Notes under the pieces: generated by a model | Told to the model about the DNA's origin: nothing | Databases searched by the model: none | The model's input: the letters and a program-made list of their open reading frames with translations, nothing else | From: Paragordius varius | Lineage: Eukaryota; Nematomorpha | Length of the DNA: 64,000 bases | NCBI GenBank assembly: GCA_964247055.1 | Contig: OZ176055.1 | Coordinates: 7,812,001-7,876,000, forward strand | Direction of reading: 5' to 3' | Part shown: positions 12,839 through 25,186 of the stretch, one piece after another | How the letters are laid out: the number at the start of each line of letters is the position of its first letter | Position numbering within the stretch: position 1 is the stretch's first letter | Translations under genes and position numbers: made by a program

Positions 12839-15269
12839 TATTATTTTAAATATATACAATAAATAAATATTCATTTTATTGAATATATTAATTAAAAATT
12901 TGTAAAGATAATGTATATATTGAGAATAATTTTAATATCTATTTATACAATTTTTTGTGGAAGTACTACAAAGATATACGATTAAATGAATATATAGACT
13001 ATAATCAACACTAAAATTTGTACAAAAAATTATTTGCATGAATAACAAAATTCTAGGCATTAAATAAGATTCTAAACAAGCTAAGAGCCAAAGTATTAAA
13101 AATCTAAAAGGGCTTATTTATAGTGTAATAGATCCGGGCGGCTGCACAAGCTCTGCATATCCCCAAGCGATCCTATAATATGCCACATATGGCAAAGATA
13201 ACAATAAGTAATCAGCCCGATAAGAGAGACTTGCAAGCAAAATCCAAGCAAATTGACATGTCAAATTAACCAATTCACAGAATAAAGTTTGATAAATTCA
13301 ACAATTAAATCGAAAAAATAGATTAGGTAAATACAAATGGTCCGATTCCATAACAGTAAATTCTACTAAAAGTGGCTACACAACATCCATCTGAAATTCA
13401 AAAATAAAACAACCAATAAATTTAAAAAATACAGTATATCCCCTAGGAACAAATAAAGGATTTTTTGTAAAAATCAACTCAAAAGTAAAGCCTAATAACT
13501 ACTCGAAAGAACGAAAATAACAAAAAAAATATAGCCTATCTAAAAGCCGAAGGTTTAAACCATGGAATGCCTTTTTTAGTATTTTTTTAAAAAATTTTTA
13601 TACGTATTAAAAATTCACTTGAAGGAAAAAGGCGGAATTTTGGCGTTTAAGTCCGTACTATTTTTTTCTCTCTGATATTTAAATGACATATTTATATTCA
13701 AAAGATAGAGTTTAAAACGCTTTATTAAATGATATTAAGTTTATAATATAATAACATTTTATTATAAAGTTATTTTTGATTTTCTCTCGATTTTCTCTTG
13801 TTTTTGAAAAATTGAAAAACCTATAATATTTCAAAATTCTGATTGGCGGGATCAAAAATTTTTTCAGATTCGGTTTGAGAACACTGAAATCAGTCATAAT
13901 TTAAAATTTTGAGTGGTGGTGCTCAAAAATGTCCAAATTTGTCGACTAGTGTATTTTATCAGAATATTTTTCAAAACCCCCCGATTCCGGTCTCAATATT
14001 TAAATACTTTATCCCGCGCAATACAATCAGCCCTATGACTATATTGCTTCCAATGATAACAAAACGGAGATTAGACTACTTTGGCTTACACCCGCAACAA
14101 CAAATTGGGAAAAAACTCATGCTGGGCCTGATTGAAGGTAAAGGTAGGCAGAAACAGAAAATGGTCAAAACAATCAACAGATGACACCCACCTTACAATC
14201 ATAATCTCAATTTATCCTCAGAGATCAGCCTACAGAAAATTTGTCCATTAAGTCCAGCAAAAAGTTGAATATTAACTATGCTGCATTCATTCCAGCCGTT
14301 ATCTCATTGTATTTAGTTTAGCTCACTTTATAGGGGTTAAAAATTTGGGACTCGCAGTTCTTCTTAAAGATAAGAATTTTATATGATTTGGCTTTGGATA
14401 TATTTTATAAATTATTCATTTTCAAAGAAGCCTTTAGTTGTCACCAGCCTGCTAAATTTGACTTTTATAATTAGCTATCACAAAAGCAGACTTATTCCAT
14501 GCATCAAATTTCAATTAATCCTGATATATGTTTCCGTCTTATAAATATATCACTAATATTTTTTGTATCATCCCGATGCAATGTGCGCTAATTTTATGAT
14601 CTTCCTATAGGGCGATATTCCCTCAAAATTAATATATTTTTATAAAACTTGTAAAGGCCGAAACCAAAATCACTATGAGAATTTTGATATATATTTCTAT
14701 CAGATTATTATTTTTTCACCATATTTTTGTGCAAGAGTATATATATATATATTTATTATCATCTAAAAATCTTCCATGCAACTAACAAAAAATAATCCAT
14801 TTTTAGTATAACATTTAATAACATTTTCACCTTTTATTTGTCCGCGATGACATATTAGGGTGATTTTATACCCCAGTGAATCTTATAAATAAAAAGCTTT
14901 TTTAAATTTTTTAGTGTAATAACATCTTTCTGTATTAAATCAAAATTATGATTTTCATTTGTGACTTCTAGCGTCAATTCGGATTCCCTTAAAACACGAT
15001 TTAAACCTATTTAAATCAATAAATATCAAGTTTTTGCTGGTAAAATGCAACCTGAGAACTTACTACTTATTATTACTGTATTGGTGATTTTAAAAAAATT
15101 AAAGAAGAATAGTAACGAAAATTTTTTAGCAAGTATTTTTTAAGATTATTAAAATCGCTTTGGGATCTATATTTTTAAAAAAGTATAAAACATTTGGAAA
15201 ACATTATATAATCCGATAATTTAAATCCACACATGACAACTGAGTTTTAAGTCCCAAAAGGTTTTATTT
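12839..15269. other. Intergenic region 5' of DDX20
   Basis: No intact gene. It contains the LINE scrap at 14030-14190 and, from about 14820 to 15060, a diverged stretch resembling the left half of the TA-flanked element at 26713-27207 (GTGACTTCTAGCGTC against GTGACTTCTAGAGTC; a shared CTGGTAAAATG). No distinct core promoter element was recognised next to the DDX20 start. Confidence 0.45.
14030..14190 (+). pseudogene. LINE reverse transcriptase C-terminal scrap
   Basis: The peptide RRLDYFG followed by GKKLMLGLIEGKGRQKQK recalls the region after the reverse transcriptase domain of many LINEs (RRLxYFGH...LLxGxIEGKRxRGRxxxRW). Only this tail is present, and the conserved Trp-Asp motif downstream is lost. 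Clade not assignable. Confidence 0.45.
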
Positions 15270-18200
15270 ATGGGTGTTGATAATACAAAAAAATACGGTG
15301 GTAATAATCATAATTCAATACTTGCGCATGATTATTTATCTACTTCGCGAACCTGTGACATAAAATCATTTTTGAATTCAGATAGATGTGATGAAAGCGA
15401 CAAAAAATTAGTAAAGTTTTCTGATCTATCACTATCAAAGTTAACATATGATAGTCTCCAAGCTTGTGGATTCGAATATTTAACTCCGATACAGAAACTT
15501 GCCATACCTCTTGGTCGTTTTGGCTTGGATTTGATTGTACAATCAAAAGCTGGAACTGGGAAAACATGCGTGTTTGGAACTATTGCCTTAGAAACTATTA
15601 CTTATGAATGCAAATTACCTCAGGTTAGTTGTTAAAATTTAATTTTATTAATTATTATGTATCATTTAAATTATTTCTAATTATAGGTTCTAATACTAGT
15701 ACCAACTAAGGAAATTGCTTTCCAGATTAAATTGTCTCTAATGCGCTTGGGTCAATGCTATAAATCGCAAGGATTTAAAGTTGCGGCCTTTGTTGGAGGC
15801 TATCCCTTACCTTCTGAAAAACCTCAACCTTCTCTTTCAATCCCTTTAAACGAATTTTTTCTCAAAAATTCTACTGGTTCAACATCCGATATTATTGAAT
15901 ATGAATCATCTGAAAATAGTAGGCGAAAAGCGTCTCAAGACAAAATAAACCAAAAATTGGCTGAATTATATAACAGTCATATACTAATTGGGACACCAGG
16001 TAAAAGATATATGCACAATTAAATATTTTTCACCCTATTAATAATTTCATTAAATCTTTTGAGTAATATTTTAAAGAATTTCTAATGTTTTTTTTGGATA
16101 TCAACCATTGAATCATAATAGGTCGAATCAAACATCTCATATACCTCAAATATATTGACGTATCTAACATAAGTCTTCTTGTTATGGACGAAGTGGATCA
16201 AATTTTTAGGGTAAATAATTTTAATTCTGTTATTGTATTTTTTTGCCGGAATAAGTTTTGCGATGAATCAATATAAAAATTCTAATTTTTGTTTGCAATT
16301 ATTATGAAATACTTGAATAGTGTCACTTTTATATATCTCATTTTTAAGGTCAATGAGCAGGAGGTTATGGTTAATTGGATTTTTTCTACGCTTCCACCTG
16401 AACGTCAAATTATAACGACATCAGCTACTTATTCGTCTAGTCTTATACGTTTACTTAGTGATGAATACATGAATTCCCCCCAGATTTGTCAAATCTCATC
16501 TTCATTGCAAACAAATGCAAATCAAATCGCACTTGTTGATAATATGATGGCGAATGAAAACAGCCCAAAAACACTAAAAAATAATGATATAGATGACAAC
16601 ATTGAGGACAATTTTGATGACGAGATGACAGATTTGCCTGATGCCATATCTAACGTTCAATTACACGGTGTTCGACAATATATAGTGGATTTTTCAGATT
16701 CCCAATACTTGCACCATACAATTCATGCCAATTTAAACAGTGGCAAAAATGATAGCCCTCATCTTCAAGAAATTAACCATAATAAGCGTGTATCTTTTGA
16801 ACAAAAGTTAACCTATATTTGCGCTCTCCTGCAACATATAGCCTTTAAACAATGTTTTATATTCGTTAACCATGCTTTTAAACTCGAAGCCGTGGGCCAA
16901 AAACTTAAGAGTTATTTTGCAGCTCAAAATTACAGTAGTATTGAGAAGGATGGTGATACAAATGAAAATTACAAAAAACAACCTTTAATAATTAATGCAA
17001 GATGCTTATGTTCTCAACAGGTAAAAAGTTTTTTTTTTATAAATTTACTCCAAAAAAATTATTAAAATTGATAATCAGAGAGTAAAATAAAGTTTTAATA
17101 AATAGGGAGAGCAAATAAAATTTTAAATCGATAAAAATTTGATCCATAATTTTTATGTACATTTTTAACTTTTTAGGCCTTAATAAATTTAATAATCAAA
17201 TAATTTTAATTTAATCCATTTCTCCATTAATGCCTTATCGTTTATCAAGTTAGTTTTGTGATAAAGAATCATTTTCAAAGTATAACAAGGTTATAATACC
17301 ATAGTATATGTTTATTTTAATTCTAATTCCTTCTTACATCCCTTGATATTTTATTTAAATGTTTTTCTTTCATCTATTTAGCCCATACAAAAGCGTTTAG
17401 CAACTTTGAGAGATTTTGTATCTGGGAAATTTAAGGTTCTGATTTGCACAGATTTAGCGGCCCGTGGAATTGATATTCGATCAGCTGATTTGGTTATTAA
17501 TTTAGATGTTCCACTCCACCCTGATAAATATGTGCATCGTATAGGACGGTGTGGAAGGTATCATTGGAATTATATCGAGATTGTGGTTAAACATTTATTT
17601 TGATTTCGTTTCGTTTAATTTACTGTATTTTTAGTTTAATTTTTTCTTGCATAACTAAGTCCCGACGATGCCTTTGCTATATTCGGAGATTATAAATAAT
17701 TTATTTTTATTCCTTATTCACAACGTGTTTTGAATCTTAAGTTAAAATTCTATTGAAGAAATGTATTAGCATTTGAAAATATATTTTTTAACGTAAATTG
17801 TGGAAAGTACATTCAATTTTTTTATACTTTGGCAATTTAAAAAGACAATTTTTCAAAGTCAAACACTTTTGTATCCTTTAATTTATATAACTTAGTTATT
17901 AAATATCAAGTTGTAGATTTCTTAACCCTATATTAAATAATTTTAATCATAAAGGCAATATACAATATTAAGAATCTTAAACTAATGTATGCAAAAAATG
18001 ATAGACTTTAACTTTTTGAGTTGCGGCGACGCTTTTAAATAGTTAGAGAATAAATATTTTTTAAATATTTGATTTTAATTTCACTTACTGTTTTACACAA
18101 TTATTATTAAAAGTTTATATATGATAATCTTATAACCTAAATTTAATGTAAAATAAATGTAAATGATAAGGTTGAGTCGAAGAGATCGGTTATTAAATTA

Positions 18201-20041
18201 TATTTTAACCATTTTTCACGAAAACAAATTACATTTTATTCTCTATAGATTTGGATCTTATGGGTTAAGTGTTACCCTTGTGCACAATAATACTGATCGT
18301 TTTCGTTTGTACAATTTTGCAAACCTCTATAATCTTGATCTTTATAAGTTTCCACCGGATTTAGCATTAGTTCCTACCCAATTTATACAATTGTTGGCTT
18401 TATTTGATAAGAAAAACTTAAATGATGAAAATCAAACCTTAACCACAACACAAGATGTTAAAGATTTGCTTTCTCAAAGGTATAATAAAATTTTGTTTTT
18501 TTTGAAAACCAAGTCTATTTTAGGATATAAAATTTAAATTCAATGTAACAAAATTCCAAATTTTGATATAAAAATTTTTCTGTAACCAATTTTGTATTTC
18601 ATAAGCAATGTTTTTTCTAGATTGTCATAAACATATTCATACTTTTTTATGTAGGTTAGAAATATCAAGTTTAGCATATCAAGATCCCGATCAACACGCT
18701 TCAGATTCAACGGAAGACAGTTATGAAAATTTGTTATTAAAAGCGACTACCTCATCTGCTATCATCAAGACTCATGAAAACATAATAAAACACCCAGATG
18801 ATATACTTAACAAAAAGACGGGAGAAATCGACTTTGATACGACACATTTGACATTGAATGTTGGCTTATATGATCAATTTTTTGTGTCATTATTATCACA
18901 ACATAAAAGAGCGGTTAAACATAGTGATAGGAAGCAGCATAAAAATTATGATCATCGTTCAAAACATTCCATTTCAAACACATTAAAACTATTGCAAAAT
19001 ACTAGTTCCCCAAACACATTTACGGATCCCAGAAAGTTAGTTCAATACGATGACCAATTACTATCAGCGCAAAATAAATGTAACAAAGATATATCAATAA
19101 CTCATGAAAATAGGAATAGAAACAAAAGATTTTCACAAGATTCGACGTTAGAAATTACAAACACCAACATTGAATATGATAAAACCACAGATAATGATGT
19201 TTTACTTAAAAATAGCAATGTTGATGATATGTTTGAATCGGCTCAAAATCGTGAATACAATACCCTTTTGACGGGTGTATATGCCGATGCAAAGTTACGT
19301 CGGAAACGGAATTCGCGGCCTAAGAATGAAGATATTTATACATTAAAGGAAGTCAGGAAAGATTATTCGATCAAAAATGTTGATCAACTCAATCAAAACT
19401 TTACAAAAAATATAAACTATAGTAATGTACGTCAACTAAATCTTCCAAATCAAGTTGACGTACATTACATAGATTTGTACAGTTTTGATTTAGTTACAAC
19501 GGTATTAAAACAGGGTTTAGACTCTTACAAAAAGTTGTCACATGCAATGGATCGATTTGTGCAATCATTGATCAATAAATATGACTTAATAAGTGAGCAA
19601 TCTTTGACAACCAATGTTTTCACAGATAATTACACTAATTTTATGGCTATATTTTTTGACAACCGCACTGATAAAAATAGTCAGGAAGCTGACGATGAAG
19701 AAAAAATTAATTTTGTCATAAAAGAATTTAGACGTTTCAATCATGATACGACCAAAAAATATTGTTTAAATAATATCTTTGAAAACCACCGATGCATAGA
19801 TCATATATTTGAAAAGGGCCATGAACACTCTTCTTGCAAAATGAGTTTAAGTTCAACGACATCCTCCCTAAAAAGTTTAAAACAAAGTTCAGAAAACGAT
19901 TCCCATTCTTCAACAAATGACGACGAAAGTTGTTTAAAATTAAATAATCCTTCGATTTGTCTCAAGACCGAACCAATCGATATACCGTCATCGGATTTAC
20001 TATATTTTACTTTAAAACATCAGTTGAGTGTTATGACATAA
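15270..20041 (+). CDS. DDX20: DEAD-box RNA helicase DDX20/Gemin3-like
   Basis: Seven exons (15270-15623, 15687-15999, 16122-16210, 16349-17020, 17382-17557, 18249-18479, 18655-20041) join in phase to 1073 aa; human DDX20 is 824. DDX20 (Gemin3) is a helicase of the SMN complex that assembles spliceosomal snRNPs. In order: Q motif GFEYLTPIQ (about 67-75), Walker A AGTGKT (94-99), PTKEIA, TPG, motif II DEVD (245-248), motif III SAT (277-279), ARGID (503-507) and HRIGRCGR (528-535). [13 protein letters not shown] and VINLDVPL are close to human DDX20 and separate it from other DEAD-box families. Low-complexity inserts lengthen the core after PLPSEK and, acidic, after motif III. The ~460-residue tail is Asn/Asp/Ser-rich and I find no known motif in it. 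Motif II reads DEVD, not DEAD. Confidence 0.9.
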
Positions 20042-20116
20042 AATTATTGAATAACATTCTAATAAAAATATTATTACCTCATATGTGCGCATGTAAAAAG
20101 ATTTAGATGAAAAAGA

Positions 20117-20153
20117 TTTATTTTTCATATGATATTAAATAAAATATTAATAA
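20117..20153. terminator. Overlapping poly(A) signals of DDX20 (+) and AP3D1 (-)
   Basis: AATAAA on the plus strand at 20138-20143 and again at 20148-20153 lies about 100 nt after the DDX20 stop. AATAAA on the minus strand at 20117-20122 lies about 106 nt after the AP3D1 stop. Cleavage 10-30 nt past each signal would make the two 3' UTRs overlap by some tens of bases. Confidence 0.6.
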
Positions 20154-20227
20154 ACCATGTTATAATTAAATAAATTCAATCAAAAAATAAGGCATCACAA
20201 AAAGTTCAACTATGCTTTATAAAATGT

Positions 20228-22981
20228 TTAATTTTTGGCTGTATTTTGACATAAAATTTCTATGCATCGATTAGTGATTTCAGTTTCACAGTATTTGACT
20301 TGAATTTTTATCCATAGCTCATTTGTATCATCTCCATTTTTAACTTTTAAATTTTTACTACTTTTCTATAATAAAAAATTATAATTACAGCAAAAATATT
20401 GAAGTTTTATATAAAATAGTATAATTATATAAACTTACTGGAGTTAATGTTTTGAGGAGGGTGTACACAGGCTTACCCCAAATGGTTTGACTGTATAATA
20501 AGCAGGACTGTGCCGATACTTGATTAACCTCTAGAAAATATTAATAAAACATGAACATATTATATTAGCTATTTTATGGATATAAATTGAATGCGAGTAA
20601 TGAAACATAGTTTATAAAAATTAAGGATTAAAAAAGGTTAAAATACCAATAAAATAAGGAGTTTTGCACAAGCATTCAATGTAATGAGTGAATGCTGTAA
20701 TTGCATTCTTCGAGTGCAAGTAAGATGGACCCACAAGAGATACCTTAAAGGCACATTTTTGGGTTAAGAGATGGGAACTAGTATGCATTTTTTCGACTAA
20801 ATATTCGGAAAGTTGGGCTGTTTTTTTACCCTGTAACTTTTCATCACTAAAATCCATAAATGAATAATGATAAAATACGGTTTCAAAATTATTTTTAATA
20901 ACCGTAATTAAAAAAATTGGTAAACCTACCTCAATATTATTTGATGTGTACTCAATAATATATCACTGGGTAGTAGTTGAAAGGCACCATTGAAAATAAC
21001 AGTTTGGTCACCGGCCTCTATGGATGTCTAGTAAAAATAATAATTTTTTTTATATTCCCAATTTTTATTCAGATTTAATTAAATTTAAATTTCTTTATAC
21101 ATGTTAAACCGCCAATATTTAGCTATGTAATTAAAATGTATATACCATCGTAAATTGAAATGGTAGGGTAATGATAAATTTATCATCTGTGGTTGGGATG
21201 TTAAAACACTTTAGCATATTGGCTAAATCCAAAATTATTTGTAATTTTAGCTCAGTATCATCATTGTAATAATCATTTTCTTGGGACTGATTATCCAGTA
21301 AAAGCGGCATTAAATTTATTTTACCATGAGCGCTGTCAAATTGAGACATAGTCGTAAATTTATACAAAAATGACAATTCTGTCTTCTTTTTTGTATTTGG
21401 TTCAAAACATAATTTTATATCCTGAACTTTGTCGTCGCACTTTTCAAAGTTTATCGTTAGTAGAATTGGGTAATCATAGTTTTGTTTCATAGATTTTAAC
21501 GCAGAATTCAACGGTTCCCAAATGTATTTTAGGGTGGGAGGTGTAAGTTTGCTGACATTTAATTTAGCACATCTTTTATCTAAAATGAGGTGAAGAGATT
21601 TGTGTTCGGATTTTTCCAAAGATTCATTTTTTGCTATTGCAAGGGATGGTTTTATAGTATCAGAATTTTGGTCTATTGGCTCCCCGTTAAAATCAGCACC
21701 GTCGAAATCAAGCAATAAATTTTTATCGACAACATTTCTTTGGTTTTGGGCCAATGTTTTTGGTTTTAATTTAGAAGATTTGATATGGTTCCCGTGATGA
21801 TTGGATTGGTGTTGAGTTGATTCCTGAAAATCATAAACATTTATATATTTTAAGAGGCAGAAATGCAATTTTTTACTTTTATTCTCTGTAATACAATTTT
21901 AAATATTTAATGAAAAGAAAGTTTTCTCAATAATTTTGTATGCGCGAAACTGTAAAAATATTGGTAAGAAAACTCAATAATCTGCATTAATTATTCTAAT
22001 ACATTACCAATGGCCAAAATCCAAATAAAGTGCTAATTTATAGTACATAGCATATGTTAAAATTAAATAATGGGGTAAAACTAACTCATAATAGAAAAAA
22101 AATTTGGTTGAAATTATCTAATCCGGTTTTCTAATTACCAAAATCCACACCCAAACATAGAGACAAACTATACTTTTTACATGAAAACAAAACCAATAAT
22201 CTATAATCATAGTATTAAGGCCAACATTGATGATTACGCTTATAATGATCTACGCACCCACACACAACTCATTTACGGATACAATCAATGAATGGCTATA
22301 ACGAAACCGTAAACTAAAGAAATGAAGTCTAAACTTTAAACAATAGAGAAAAAGCAAATTAGTGGTGTGTTAATGTGGACCAGCGGATTAAAGTTTGAAA
22401 CAACCATTAACGTTATAATCTTTAAGAGCGGTTGCGTTATGGATTTAAAAGCTAATAATATGCTAAACACTTCGCAATATAATATATTTAATAAAGTATT
22501 TTTGGCGATTTGGAGAATTGTAGAGTAAATAAAAAATCTGTCAAATAAATTATTTAATAAAAATAATATAATTATCACAATCATATTTTAACTAATAATT
22601 AAAGTTGTATCTTAACAAACCAGTGTGCTACATTAGGAATTTTTAACAGTATATATATACAGATTATTTTTACGCACTCATACAATCGACTTGAAACTGA
22701 ATCAATCCTCTTTTAAGGATCCGAAACTTGTAGCTAAAATTGTACCATTATTAATTTTCTATTTCAATTGATTATTTATTGTTAAAACAATTATTTATAT
22801 AATTTAGGCGTTTGTTACCTCGGGATTTTCATCATCAAAAATCATGACTTTGTGTTGAAATCTATTCCGATCTTCAGTATGTTTGGATGATAGTTCTAAA
22901 CAAAATTAAATATAATCCTCAATCGTAATAAATTGTGATTTTTTTAAAAAAAAATTTGCACAATCATAATGATTTTTTATT

Positions 22982-23020
<39 letters not shown>

Positions 23021-24853
23021 TTGATTTCATAGAAAGTGAATTTTCTTCATGGGCAAATGTATTGTTAACATCTATATCATTGACGTCCCCGTTAAATGAC
23101 CCATTTATCTAATGATATTTATATAAAAAATCAAAACTAAAACAGGTGGTCTAAAGTCTTATTTTTTTAATATGAATGACCTTTCAATTTAATTTTCAAA
23201 TCTTATATTCTTTTCTCCATATAATATACATAAAAGGGGTTGTTAAATAAAACTAGTGATTTAAAATAGTTATCATGTGGGCTAAATAGAAAAAAACTTA
23301 AAAAATGATGTTCCAAAATCGACAGACCTTAATTTCTTTATAAAAAATATAGATTCTCACTTTTTACTGTCTATTAGTTATATCAATTTTATTTAAAAAA
23401 CAAATTCAATATGAATTTTACAGCAAGTAAATATATATAATTTATGAATTACAAATTTCCGCCAATTTTTTAAAAAATCCAAAATAAAAGGTTAAAATAA
23501 ATTTACTTGGTCGGATTGGTGTAATTCTTGGTAATTTTGTTTCTTCTTGGAAGTTTTTGAAGCTGTTTTACTTAAAGAATCTCCAGCAATTTGTTCATTA
23601 AGATGATGATGATGAGTATTGTTACTCTTTAGGTAATGTGGATTATTTAATATGGCTAATTCACGGGCCTTTTTTTGCTACATGCAAAAATATAAGAAAT
23701 TAAGTCTATTATATAAAAAAATTAGGATAATTACCATTAATTTAATAAATTAATCATAGGCCATAATTTAATTAAAGGATTGAGTAAACGGAGAAGAAAA
23801 TCTTTTATGAATCTATCAATAACTCGTTTAACAAATGCTGAAATTGGTTTAAAAAATAAAATAGTTTAAATATTTACTCCGTTATCAATTCAATAATAGG
23901 AAATGGTATTATTTTTGTTTAATTTTAATCTTCATATGCAAGTTATTGATACAAATTACAGTAAAAATTAAAATTATACGGATAACACTTAAATATATAA
24001 AGACAAATATTTTTTTAAATAAAAGACACAACCATACTTTTAAATCTTCATTTTTTTATATATACCCAATTGAGTTATATTGCCAAGTATGAATTAGATT
24101 ATATTGGTACCATAATCCAATAATTATAGTAATATAAAGGTTTATAAAAGTAGGGTTAACTTTAAAATTTTAATTTTTACAGTTAAATTTAACATAACAA
24201 TCTTTATTGTTATGTTGCAAAAATATACCTCACGAATTTGTTGTTTAGCATTTTTACTACTACTCCTATCCTTATTGTTATAGCGATTTTCGTCAAATTT
24301 GCCAGGATTTTTATGGATTGAATCCATCATATTTTCATGTTCCCCCCCATCATCATTGTAGGGAAAAAAGGATAGGACTAAATTGTCATTTTGCAAGGAG
24401 CAGCTTTTATTATCATCATAATTTTTATGATTTGAACTGGTTTCGGTTCCACTTACATAACTATTTGAATCAGAAACTGAGTCAGAATTCACGGCATTAT
24501 CGGAAGAATTTGATTCTAAAACGTTTTTTGTTCCATGATTTGACCGCCTCCTATTATTTTTATGACGATGATTATTTTTATTATGGTCCGCGTGAAAATT
24601 TTTGGTGTTAGAAATTTTCTTGGCGGAAAAAGGCATCATGGCTGACTGTAGGAATTGGGAATTAAAGGGTGTCTCAAGGTCCAAACTATAATATGTTTAA
24701 AACAGAGTTAAAACAATATTTCTTATATGAAAAAAAATTGAATTTAAACACAATTATTTTCGAATAAATATCAAACGAATTTATCAAATATTTAGTGTAA
24801 AAGCTTTGAAAATTTTGATTTGTGGATTCAAATATATATTTTACACAGATTTA

Positions 24854-24891
<38 letters not shown>

Positions 24892-25136
24892 GCGATTAGG
24901 CTGTAAATGCGAAAATAAAAAGGTAATTTCAAATTTTTGATTTCAGTTATATATATATATATATATATATATAATTTCAAGTGTGATATCATTAATATAT
25001 ATTTAGAGATGACAATATTTTTCATAATCTAAGTTAGTAATAATATTCAAAAATAGAAAATATATTTCACAAACGTTAACAAGAAATATATTTATATGGT
25101 TATAAATGCTTGGAAATTCAAAAGACTTTTGTGAAG

Positions 25137-25186
<50 letters not shown>

